The notes beneath the pieces are model-generated. The model did not search any database and was not told the DNA's origin. It saw only the letters and a program-made list of their open reading frames with translations. From positions 3,742 to 22,582 of the forward strand of contig LSSK01000215.1 of the NCBI GenBank assembly GCA_001969505.1: a DNA stretch of 18,841 nucleotides. The letters run 5' to 3'. Both the position numbers and the translations under genes were made by a program. Each line of letters opens with the position of its first letter. The stretch's first letter is position 1. Shown here piece after piece: positions 1 through 9,404 of the stretch. This DNA is from Zancudomyces culisetae. Its lineage: Eukaryota; Kickxellomycota; Harpellomycetes; Harpellales; Legeriomycetaceae.

Positions 1-1663
1 TTTGAATTTGTTTTTCAAATACTAAAAACGAAAAGGAAATATGAATTAAATAAAGCACTTGTTCCTTTAACGAAATGATAATTTCTGTGTTTTTAAATAC
101 TGATAATCGTGCTGAAGAATGCTTGGAGTACCCAACACAAATAAATAGTTACTAAACCGACATGCTTGCAAATAAATAAATCCAATCCTCTTCTTTTTTT
201 TTCCACTTTATTTTTGCCAACTTTTTTTAATAATTCATTTCCATAAATCGAAACCCACGAATTATAATGGCGGAAATCTACCAAGTGATTACCAAATCTT
301 GGAATAATAAAGTCATGGAATAACAACTATTTTATCGTTGGTTTTTTTTTCCAGCCATTGTTAGTACTATTTTTTATTATTTTATTTTTATTTTTTGAAC
401 TTTGCACTAAGCGTTTCTGGATTTCCCAATTCAATTATCACCATACAGGAACAAACTGATTTTAATTCCTTTTAGCCCTGCCATTTGTAAGAACTGAGAA
501 TAGCAGAGTTATTTTTGCTCCCTTACACACACAAAAAAAAAAGCGGTTAGAAATTAGTCTTTGCTTTGCCAATTTTTATTTAGTAATCTTTGCCATTTTT
601 ATTCATTACAATTCCACATCATCCTAATCCTCATCCTCATCCTTTTCCACACTCAAAACACTAACCTTAATAGGGAGTAATTAATTGTACCCAAATTTGT
701 AAAAATGTTCTGGTTAAAGCACGAGATACACATTATCGTTTTCTTTCTACTAAAATAGTGAAAAACAAAAGAATATTCCCGCTATTATTGTGGATGAAAT
801 TTGTAAAAACAAAGGATAGAAAGTCTTGGAAGGTCACAGCTACAATATACAAGTACTACAAACATCACGTTTTTTTTTTCGCTCGTTTTCTACATTATAA
901 ATCAAACAAAGAAAAAAGCTTGTGGATGCTTGTCATACATCCACATAGCTTAAAAATAGCAAAAATTTCACTTGAAAGTGATATTTCTCCTTGTTCCACT
1001 GCTCCCATCCCCCCCACCCCTTCTCCAAAAAAAAAAAAGGTTTTTGCATAAAAATTGAGCATATCCTCTTGACTTTTCGTACTCATATTCATCTGGAAAG
1101 ACTGCAAAAGTCCTATCAATGTGTGATACAAACATCATCTCAACTTTCGGAGACTGCTTACAATACACACTATTGGTTGCAACTATGTTTACATACGCTT
1201 GGTATTATCCAGTTCTATGTGAACTCCTGCGGTAAAATCACAGTCTAATACCTTTTTGCAAACATAAAAACCATAATGTAGCATATTTTGGTGCTTCTAA
1301 ACAATCCCACATAAATTCGTATTATAGTTTGGTGGTTATGGTTCCAAGCTGACTCAATGATAAGGAATAACAAGCCAGTTGTAAAGTGACCTCATGTATT
1401 CAGCTGTATATTCTAGCGTATAGATTAAATTCTATAGTTTACAGCATAACTTAGTTTCATCTAAGTGTGGTTATATTAAAACATAGCACATTCAAAGTTC
1501 AAGCCTGATAAAAATATATCCAAATGTAATTGTATTTATGTAACTGGTTTATTTGTTGTCTCCGCAACTATTTTTCCGTATCTTTTTTTTTTTACCAGCT
1601 TTTAAAAAAGCAACCAAGGAGTAAATAGAAAGTATAACTATAAAAACCGGGAAAAAAAAGAGA
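1..1663. other. Non-coding or unassigned left flank
   Basis: No gene can be supported here. The DNA is AT-rich with many A and T homopolymers. Open frames on both strands are short, start at arbitrary points and give no recognisable protein. No tRNA B-box was found by eye. On the minus strand about 968-1312 there are adjacent coding-like blocks in different frames, described under findings, but they are no longer than chance could give. The last few hundred bases must contain the promoter and 5' leader of HMG-CoA lyase. I see no clear TATA box or other motif that decides the transcription start. Confidence 0.5.
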
Positions 1664-3091
1664 ATGGGAATGAGAGGCTCCACAATACAAACTCTGAGGT
1701 CTGTTTTTACACATAAAACACTGTTAAAACAGAGACATCCTGTAGCAATAAACCAGCTTCGGAGAATTTCGATCGGCAAGAATGCACAGACCACCGCTGA
1801 AAAGGTAATTTAGTGTCATTTTTTCTTTTCATCTTTTTTGTTCTGTTACTATATGCGTACGATACACTTATTGACAAGGTATATGGGATTTATAAAGAAA
1901 TTTTCAAGTTTGAATAAGTTTTTGTGCTTTCTTTTTTTTTTTCTCGAAATGTTGTATTCCTAGGTTTTACAAACTAAACAAAAACTAACATTTATTGTTA
2001 CTGTATTGTCGCACTTACAAAAAAAAAACATAATAGGAAAAGGAACACATCAGAATAGTCGAGGTGGGTCCGAGAGATGGGTTACAGAATGAAAAACAGA
2101 AAATATCTGTGGATTTGAAGGTGGATCTTGTCAACAGATTGGTAGGTAGCGGACTTACAGTAGTTGAAGCGGCTTCGTTTGTATCTCCGAAATGGGTTCC
2201 ACAGGTTAGTTGATGATTTAACATTTTTCTTATTTCCTCTACTAAAGTATAGTACCCTGTTAGAAGCACTTGCAAACGTTGTTTTTCAAATTTTGATTAT
2301 AGCGTTATATTGCCTACTTTTAGATGGAGGGTTCAGATCAAGTAGTCAAAAAGTTGGGAAATAAACAGGGCGTAACATATACAGCGCTGGTTCCTAATGA
2401 TAAAGGACTTGAAAAGGCAATTGAGTCTGGTGTCAAAGAAATAGCAATATTTGGGGCAGCATCAGAAAAGTTCAGTCAAAAAAACATCAACTGTTCGATT
2501 GACGAAAGCCTGAACCGATTCAGGACAGTTACAGAAAAGGCGATAAAAAATGGTATCAAAATCAGAGGATACGTATCATGTGTGTTGGGTTGTCCATACC
2601 AAGGAGAGGTTACTCCACAGGTAGTTGCTGATGTTTCGGCAAAGATGATGGATCTAGGATGCTACGAGATATCTCTAGGTGATACAATTGGTGTGGGAAC
2701 ACCTGAACGAACTCAAAACCTGCTCAATGAGGTTTCAAAAAAGGTGCCGATGAGTCAGTTGGCGGTACATTTCCACGATACATATGGCCAAGCAATTGCG
2801 AATATATACGCATCGGTTAACATGGGCGTGAGAGTAGTGGATTCATCGGTAGCTGGACTGGGAGGTTGTCCATATGCCAAAGGCGCCAGTGGAAATGTAG
2901 CCACCGAGGATGTAGTGTATTTGTTGGAGGGTCTTGGGTTTTCCACAGGAATTGATCTAGACGAGCTGGTTAAAACAGGAGTGTGGATATCCAAGGAACT
3001 GGGAAGACCATATCTATCTAAAGCTGGCCAGGCAGTATTTGCAAAGCTGGGTCCACAGCCATTTTATTATACTAAATGGCCATCTATTTAA
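1664..3091 (+). CDS. HMGCL: Hydroxymethylglutaryl-CoA lyase, mitochondrial
   Basis: This enzyme cleaves HMG-CoA to acetyl-CoA and acetoacetate, the last step of leucine degradation, in the mitochondrial matrix. I read three exons: 1664-1804, 2037-2204 and 2324-3091, all joined in phase 0 to give 358 residues. Introns run GTAATT...TAG and GTTAGT...TAG. Exon 1 encodes a presequence rich in Arg, Lys, Ser and Thr with almost no acidic residues, as expected for mitochondrial import. ATGs at 1664 and 1670 are in frame and both fit. The TIM-barrel lyase follows. [12 protein letters not shown] carries Arg60 and Asp61, HFHDTYGQ carries metal ligands His252 and His254, and [14 protein letters not shown] carries catalytic Cys285. 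The His-to-Cys spacing equals that of the human enzyme. The C-terminus continues 13 residues past the AKL where human HMGCL ends in CKL, so the peroxisomal signal is not terminal. Exons 2 and 3 are certain. Exon 1 is inferred from frame and composition. Confidence 0.93.
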
Positions 3092-3154
3092 ATCAGCCAT
3101 GATTTCGATGAAATTGGTGTTGTAAAGAACCAGAATACTGGTGTGCTAAATCTA

Positions 3155-3160
3155 AATAAA
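3155..3160 (+). terminator. Polyadenylation signal of HMG-CoA lyase
   Basis: A perfect AATAAA lies 63 bases past the HMGCL stop codon and is followed about 20 bases later by an A run. It is the only canonical signal before the pentamer array. The assignment is by position; the cleavage site is not visible. Confidence 0.6.
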
Positions 3161-3195
3161 CAAAATATAATCATGTTAAAAAAAAAAGGAGTGGT

Positions 3196-3325
3196 GTTTG
3201 ATTTAGTTTGATTTAGTTTGATTTGATTTGGTTTGGTTTGGTTTGGTTTGGTTTGGTTTGGTTTGGTTTGGTTTGGTTTGGTTTGGTTTGGTTTGGTTTG
3301 GTTTGGTTTGGTTTGGTTTGGTTTG
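3196..3325. repeat. Pentanucleotide tandem array (GTTTG)n
   Basis: Twenty-six pentamers run without interruption. The first seven (3196-3230) mix GTTTG, ATTTA and ATTTG. The next nineteen (3231-3325) are all GTTTG. The array fills the gap between the 3' ends of HMGCL (+) and ERCC1 (-) and stops four bases from the ERCC1 stop codon. The ERCC1 transcript would therefore carry a CAAAC repeat at the start of its 3' untranslated region. A homogeneous core with degenerate units at one end only is typical of a slippage-driven microsatellite. Confidence 0.97.
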
Positions 3326-3329
3326 AGAT

Positions 3330-5274
3330 TCAGGTAGTTTCTTTTTCATCCGAAAATAAAACAAACGATTCTGTCAATGCCTGCTTCAAGACTTTTGCCT
3401 AATATGTGTCGTTATTGTAGTGATATTAATTTCAGGTATATAACCAAGCACAGTTAAATTGGGATTGGGGATGCTATTCACAATACTTACCTTGTGTTCG
3501 CCAAACCCTGGTAGAAGAGCCAGATCCTTTTCGGATGCTTTACAGATATTACTTACTGACTATAAAAATTAAATACCAGTAAAATGGGGAAAATTATGGT
3601 TGCTGGTGTTATTTATTTCCTTTATCTGCATAGTTATTTATTTAAACAAGGGAAAAACATGCTTACTCTGTACTTTGAAATCAATGTTAGGACATCAGAT
3701 TTGTTGATAGGTTTGATTGATGTTAAAAAGCTGGTTACTTGAGACATAAAATCAGGCTCAACTCTTTCCTTAATCAAATCTGGCGGTCTAAACTCTTGTG
3801 ACTTGAGAGATTCCAAGTACCTTCCTGCCTCATCAAAGCTAACGAGTTTCAAGTACAACGGATTCCATTAATTAATATAGATTGTAAAAATCAGTATAAA
3901 ACATAAAGCAAAAGGAAAAAAGCAAAGTTGAATCAAACTGGGAGTAATAGATGAATTGACACGTCTATAAAATAAGCATATTGCCAACTATCGACTATCA
4001 GATATTAGTATATGAGCCTTACCTCCAGCACAGGACAATGGTAATTCTGTTATACATTGTTGCAAGTGTCAGTTCATGGATGGTTGCCTCGTATTCTGTC
4101 TATTAATTATGAATGGCGATTGTGTATATCAAACAAGGTTTTCAGTACATTATTAATTATGAATATCGTCCAACGAATATATGATGAAGGGAGGGTGGAT
4201 GGGTGGATGAGTGGATGAGTGGATTAAAAAGACAATATAATTATAATATACACGAACTTACAGAATCCACTAGAATCAATAGTATCCGTAGATCATAGTT
4301 ATCACCAAGCTTTTCAATTCTCGAGTGTATATATTCAGGGTATAGATGATGGTATTTCAAACTATTTTAGTATGGTTAGCATGAATCAGCAATGAACATT
4401 CAAATTCAAATTTGGTTGAAACAAAGAAAAATAAATTAAAAAATGAAAATGGGCGGAGAGGATGTATTTACCTTAAATATAGTACACATGAACTCCTTCC
4501 AATTACATAATCCGCCAAAGTCTCATCAAACTCATAAGGAACATTTTGGATGTATTTAAGAACAGGGTTATCTCTCTATTGTTTTTGTTTTTAGAATATG
4601 GATGAGGTAGGTTAATTGTATCATGTAGTATCAACATTAACAGGAAAAGAAAACAAAATTTAAAAGAGAGAGGGAGTGGGAGAGAGTAAGAAAAATCATG
4701 AACAAGCTTGTCAAACAACAAACATTAATATATTTATATTTATACGTATAATTATAATTTTATATGGCTTACTTGTACAGGGTTAACAATAATAGAACTT
4801 GTGGAATATGTTTTGGTTGGAGTCAAGTCAATCCCAATATTTTTTGAGATACCAGAAGGTGTACTTGTACTGGTGTTGCCTTTGCTACTCGAAGTATAAC
4901 CAGCACTACTGTTTGCGGATGTTTCAAGTTGAGGCTGGGGTTGAGGTTGAGGTTGAGGTTGAGGTTCAGAGTTTGCTTTTTGTTGAGTGGTAGTGGGTTT
5001 GGCTTGCCCATGCATTACATTTTCTATCGACTTGGAGACAATGTTTGCTATATTCAAATAATTGTTTGTTTGTTTTTTTTTTTGGAAGAGGGTTATGAAT
5101 CGAGTACAAATATGTTTTCAATAGATGCATGTATTAAGGATACACCAAATTCAAGTTTGGTAAACACGTATTGTAATGAAAAAAGAAAAGAAAAGTACCA
5201 TTGTTAGAATTTGCTTGTTCAACTTTTTCCAAGGAAGGAACTACAAACCGTTTTCTTGTATTATTCGAATCCAT
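3330..5274 (-). CDS. ERCC1: DNA excision repair protein ERCC1 (Rad10)
   Basis: ERCC1 is the non-catalytic partner of XPF/Rad1 in the structure-specific nuclease that makes the 5' incision in nucleotide excision repair and acts in interstrand-crosslink repair. I assembled eight minus-strand exons: 5274-5199, 5047-4773, 4575-4472, 4361-4262, 4099-4023, 3838-3667, 3559-3491 and 3398-3330. All seven introns are GT...AG, and phases match to give 313 residues (human 297). RKRFVVP near the N-terminus matches the human RKKFVIP region. SSIIVNPVQ then RDNPVLKYIQNVP (about 109-130) is the start of the conserved central domain and its XPA-contact segment. LKYHHLYPEYIH follows at about 153-164. The C-terminal tandem helix-hairpin-helix that binds XPF includes SIKPINKSDVLTLI and LPGFGEHKAKVL. 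A Pro-Gln repeat lies in the linker before the central domain. Downstream of the stop is the GTTTG array. The gene shares a 552-base divergent promoter region with PUS1. Exon 1 is the least certain exon. Confidence 0.93.
4929..4964 (-). repeat. Period-6 coding repeat, Pro-Gln run in ERCC1
   Basis: The plus strand reads GAGGTT-type hexamers that encode alternating Pro and Gln on the minus strand in ERCC1 exon 2, in the disordered linker ahead of the central domain. The repeat keeps frame because its period is six. Confidence 0.9.
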
Positions 5275-5275
5275 A

Positions 5276-5310
5276 GGTGGGGGTGGGGGGGGGTAGAGAG
5301 AGAGAGAGAG
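5276..5310 (-). repeat. C-rich then (CT)n tract abutting the ERCC1 start codon
   Basis: On the plus strand, G runs of 2, 5 and 9 are separated by single T bases (5276-5293) and followed by eight AG units (5295-5310). In the ERCC1 sense strand this is a CT repeat, then a C-rich run ending one base before ATG. The G-rich strand is the ERCC1 template and could form a quadruplex; that is inference. It probably lies in the 5' leader or at the transcription start. Confidence 0.85.
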
Positions 5311-5513
5311 AAGGAGAAAAGAAAAAGATATGATTGTGGAGAGAAAGGAAGGGATATTTTTAAATTCGAATTTTCTTGATAATACTAGTTATTAATAACA
5401 AGTGCTTTTAAAACGTCAACAATATTATAAGTGAAAGGTAATAAAGGCAGAGTAGAAAGGAGGTAGATGATGAAGTTGAAGTGAAGCGAGTAAAAAAAAC
5501 TCAAAAAATAAAC

Positions 5514-5519
5514 CACGTG
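5514..5519. promoter_or_regulatory. CACGTG E-box
   Basis: A palindromic CACGTG in the context CCACGTGA, 240 bases from the ERCC1 start and about 308 from the PUS1 start. In fungi this core is bound by basic helix-loop-helix factors such as Cbf1. It is a single six-base match, so binding is a guess. Confidence 0.3.
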
Positions 5520-5826
5520 AATTTTATGATTGCTAGTTGAACATTTATTTTATTTATTTTTTCTGGTGGAGGTGGAAGAGTGGGCTTTTGTTCGCGAGGT
5601 TGTAGATCAATTATGTGAAATCATTACCAAAAAATAAAAAATAACAATAAAAAAAAATTTTTTTATTTCCAATTAATTACAGAGAAGAAAGTACACAAAA
5701 GAGTAATAAAAATAATAAAAAATAAAAAATAATCGTAAATCAAGATATAGACGAAATTAATATTCAAGAGACTCAAAAAAAAAAATAAATAAAAAAGAAC
5801 AATAATAATAAAAGCCAAAGTATTAG

Positions 5827-8033
5827 ATGAATAGAATCTGTAACCAAACAAATCGGATACTACTAGGCAGAACGCAAGGAATATTTTCGGCAAGATCAAT
5901 AGTAAGCGGGTATAACAGTATAGCAAAATTAAGAGTTTCAAGTAACCCAAATATGGATCCAGAACAAACACATTTACCAGAAAATGAAAACACCGAGGTA
6001 TCAAGACGCCAGGTTAGTCAAACGGGCTCTGATCGTAAAAAACATTTTTTGAGCAATAAACGTGGAACTCATGAACAGGAAATGCGTGAGCGAAGAGACT
6101 ATGTTAGTAGAACTCGGGATAGTAAACGGGTACGCGTTGAAGGAGAGGAAGGGGAGGGAGAAGAAGGAGGAGAGAGGGGTGCTAGAAAACCAAAGAGATC
6201 AGTGGCACTTTTGATGGGATACTGTGGGTCGGGATACCAAGGGATGCAAGTGTAAGTTTTTTTTTGTTTTTTTTGCTATTTTTTCTATTTTTTTTTTAAA
6301 AAAAAAAAAAGTTATATTAATAAGAAATGTGTGTAAATAATTAGAAATATAGGGGCAAAGACAATTGAGGGAGAGTTATTTTCTGCATTAATCAAGGCAG
6401 GAGCAGTATCACAAGATAATGCTAATGACCAGAAAAAGGTACAGTTGCAACGAGCGGCAAGAACGGATAAGGGAGTACATGCAGCAGGACAAGTGGTATC
6501 ATTGAAGATGATTGTGGAGGATGAGAGTATTATTGATAAGGTCAATTCGATATTACCAGAGCAAATACGGATATGGGGTAAAGTTTTTTTATTATTATTA
6601 TTATTGTTATTATTTTAGAAGTAATTAATGTAAATGGTAGGTTGTTAAAACTAAATGTAATATAATATAATAATGTAGGAATGATTAGGACAATCAAGTC
6701 ATTCAATCCAAAGACGCTTTGTGACTCTAGAATCTACGAATACTTGCTTCCAACATATGTGTTTATGGATCCAGAGGAAGAGATAGTTGAATTGACAAAG
6801 AGTAAGACGATGGAAGAGCGACAGCAAATGTTGATGACGAAAAACGACGAAATAATAATGCTGGTGAATAACAATCCAATGCAGATGCCGGTAAATGCAG
6901 GAATAAAAGAACAAGAAAAAAAGAATGGAACCGGGACAGGAGCGAATTCAAGTGATAATGAGAGCACAAGTGGGAATGAAAATGAAAACGAAAATGAAAA
7001 TGAAAATGAAAATGGTAGTGGTAGTGGTGGAAACAAGATAAAAGCTGATCGGGCTAGACAAAAACGAACATCATATCGTATAAGTGCAGAAAAGTTAGCG
7101 CTGATTCGCGAAATGTTTGCAAAGTATGTAGGAACACACGATTTTTACAACTTTACAGTAAGCCGAGGAACAACAGGAAATAACTCGACAAGAGTGATCA
7201 AAAGCTTTACAGTATCAGAACCAATGCTAATCAAAGAAAAACAAGAAGGTGAAGAGGGTGAATGGCTGAGTTTGAAGGTGCATGGACAATCGTTCATGTT
7301 GCACCAGATTCGTAAAATGGTAGGATTGATAATTCTATTAGCACGTAAAACTCACAGTATGAATGAAAATTCAATTGAAAGTTCAACTGATTCTTACAAG
7401 CTGAGTGTTATGGATGGAATTTACAAGTTGAGAGCAAAAGAGAATATTGAAAACATTGAAAAAAACACGGTGGAAACGCCAACTGAACAGCCCAACAATG
7501 GCAAGGATAATAGGAGATGGAAAGGAGGTAACAAGATGATTAGCTTTGGAGAAAGAGTCAATATTCCAAAAGCACCAGGATTTGCGTTATTGTTGGAACG
7601 TCCAGTCTTTGAGTCGTATAACAATCGAATTAATTCATTAAAGACTCAGGAAGAAAGCAAACTTCGTAACCAAAGGCTCAAAAAAGAAAAAAAAGAAAAA
7701 GAAAGGATTGAGAAGCAAAAAGAAAAGGAAGCTGAGGGAGCGGAGGGAGCGGAAAAAGTAGAGGAGAAAGTAGAGGTAAAGGAAGAAAATAACGTGGAAA
7801 ATGTGCAAGAGAAAACCGAACCAACACCCAGTACTAGTACCAGTGGTAGTAGTGCTAGTGGTAGTGGGGAAAGAGAGGAATTGACATTTGATCCATATAC
7901 AAAGGAGATCGAGGCATTCAAGAAACGATTTATTTATGACGAGATTGTGAAACAAGAAATAGAACGAGGACTATTTTATGATTGGGTGAATTATTGTGAT
8001 TTATTCCCAGAACAATATTCTGAATATATATAA
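5827..8033 (+). CDS. PUS1: tRNA pseudouridine synthase, Pus1 type
   Basis: This TruA-family enzyme converts uridine to pseudouridine in tRNA and other RNAs. Exons are 5827-6251, 6345-6577 and 6679-8033, joined in frame to 670 residues. Introns are GTAAGT...TAG (93 bases) and GTAAAG...TAG (101 bases). The fold starts with [18 protein letters not shown] at the end of exon 1. Exon 2 holds [13 protein letters not shown], where Asp183 is the catalytic aspartate. Exon 3 adds YEYLLPTY (239-246), [22 protein letters not shown] (421-433) and [13 protein letters not shown] (514-526). Inserts make it larger than yeast Pus1: an Asn-Glu and Gly-Ser run at about 318-336, and a Lys/Glu-rich then Ser/Thr-rich stretch at about 546-620 before the conserved C-terminal helix. 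Residues 1-42 are basic and look like a mitochondrial leader, and Met43 could start a nuclear form. The gene converges on MTR4. Confidence 0.94.
6975..7013 (+). repeat. Period-6 coding repeat, Asn-Glu run in PUS1
   Basis: AATGAA hexamers with one AAC variant encode about seven Asn-Glu pairs, followed by a short Gly-Ser run. The insert lies between the first catalytic half and the YRISAEKL motif, a place where the family tolerates length change. Confidence 0.9.
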
Positions 8034-8051
8034 TAATATTTATAATTTTTT

Positions 8052-8057
8052 TTTATT
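8052..8057 (-). terminator. Candidate polyadenylation signal of MTR4
   Basis: TTTATT on the plus strand is AATAAA in the MTR4 sense, about 88 bases past its stop and 18 bases from the PUS1 stop. Choice among several AT-rich candidates is uncertain. Confidence 0.35.
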
Positions 8058-8072
8058 TGATTCAAAATATAT

Positions 8073-8078
8073 AATAAA
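8073..8078 (+). terminator. Polyadenylation signal of PUS1
   Basis: AATAAA lies 39 bases past the PUS1 stop codon, with more AATAAA-like copies just after it. Only 111 bases separate the PUS1 and MTR4 stop codons, so the two transcripts very likely overlap at their 3' ends. Confidence 0.5.
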
Positions 8079-8116
8079 AATAATAAAATAAACTAAAATA
8101 AATGTATATATATAAA

Positions 8117-8146
8117 TTTCTTTTTCTTTTTCTTTTTCTTTTTTTT
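8117..8146. repeat. Hexamer array (TTTTTC)n at the MTR4 stop codon
   Basis: Four TTTTTC-type hexamers and a T run end at the MTR4 stop codon. In the MTR4 sense strand they form an AAAAAG repeat that begins at the TAA and makes up the first 30 bases of the 3' untranslated region. Confidence 0.9.
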
Positions 8147-9360
8147 AGAGGTAAAGAGAAGCAGCAAATACAATATCACGTTTAATTTTGCTTATGGCCA
8201 AACCAAACTTGACTTCCAAATCATTATTTCCAATGACTTTGGCAGCATTGATCAATTGACGCAGTAGTTCCTCTAGTCTACGCAGAGCACGGATAATTGA
8301 ACCTTCATAAATAGCAGTCATTTTACAGACTTGGGAAAATTTGGCACCAGCTGACCAGGCATAAGTGACATCAATCATTTCAGTACGGTAATGGTTTTCC
8401 TTTACAAAATCTGGTTTACTGATATCATTTGTAGCTGTATTTGTTGGATTAGTAGAAGAGGAGGAGGAAGAAGAGGAAGAGGAGGAGGAGGAGGAAAGTT
8501 TATATTCAATACTTGTAGTATTAATTAGAATTGCATATTCATAAATTCGTTTTATATGAGATTCCAATTCATTAACAACTTTGGAAATTTGAGAACCATT
8601 TGTATTTCCATTTGCATTTCCACCACTTTTATTACCACCAGATGATTCATTAGAAGAGACTTTTTCTTGGAATACAAATCCAGAGAGTAAAGCAACCAAC
8701 AAATCAACATTCAAATCATTAAAGACACCATGAAGAATCAATTCGGTAAGAAGCAATTCATCAGCACAAGTGATTTCACAAGCTACTCGACCCTTCAACA
8801 AAATAACATCCATATCATTGATATAACCCAATTTCCTCAACAACTTTTTGCGGTTCTTGAGTTCATCTAGCTGCAAAATCGAAGTTGAACTATTGACCAG
8901 AGCATCTAGGTGTTTGAGTGATTGGATTAGTTGTTGTTTATGGTCGTAAAGATTCAAAAGCTTTGGTTCGTCAATGGTATCGCTATTGTTGTATATTTCA
9001 TGGGAAAATAACTTTTCTTCCAATAGTGCAATTTTAGTTAATAAATCCAAGAAACTTGGATCTTTTATATTCATATTTTCTACAGGATCAAGAAGTGGTA
9101 ATCCACCAGTAGTTTTATCTGTTGTTGTTGTTAGTGTTGTTAGTGATGTTGATGATGATGATGATGATGAAATACTTTTTTCTCCAAATCTTTTTAATGC
9201 TTCAGCTAGTTTATTTTTCATTTCTGCACGTTCGGATTTATGAATCAAACTCTTTGGTAAAAACATTCTTACAGAACTAAGACTTTGAATAGCTTTCAAC
9301 ATTACTGGAACCACTATAGCCTCACCGATAGATTTACTATCATCCTTATTATTATCCTTT

Positions 9361-9404
<44 letters not shown>

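Larger units (their letters stand above)
5275..5826. promoter_or_regulatory. Divergent promoter region of ERCC1 and PUS1
   Basis: The two start codons face away from each other across 552 bases, so both promoters must lie here. The ERCC1-proximal side has the G/GA tract. The PUS1-proximal side (about 5630-5820) is dense in A and AAT runs. No open frame of note fills the region. The only recognisable candidate site is the palindromic CACGTG at 5514-5519. Confidence 0.6.

Noticed and set aside
93-326. 77-codon minus-strand open frame
   Set aside because: It shows no recognisable motif and is of a length expected by chance in AT-rich DNA.
758-1051. 97-codon plus-strand open frame
   Set aside because: It begins at a GTG, contains homopolymer-derived Lys, Phe and Pro runs and resembles no protein.
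1205-1240. A 25-base spliceosomal intron joining coding-like blocks
   Set aside because: All introns that can be proven here are 92-232 bases long, so such a short intron needs RNA evidence.
2324-3091. HMG-CoA lyase starting at the ATG of exon 3
   Set aside because: That start would omit the catalytic [10 protein letters not shown] segment, which is present upstream and joins in phase at a good GT...AG intron.
3196-3325. Interstitial telomere-like repeat
   Set aside because: The unit GTTTG has no run of G longer than one within the unit and matches no telomere family I know; it sits inside a gene pair and fits a microsatellite.
2386-3523. Alternative genetic code with CTG as serine
   Set aside because: CTG falls at leucine positions conserved with human proteins, such as EKDLAL of ERCC1 and TALVPN of HMG-CoA lyase.
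3634-3858. Independent 74-residue gene
   Set aside because: It is ERCC1 exon 6 extended into the flanking introns.
4752-5057. Independent short gene encoding a Pro-Gln protein
   Set aside because: It is ERCC1 exon 2 read from an internal ATG through both introns; joining exon 1 and exon 3 restores the family sequence.
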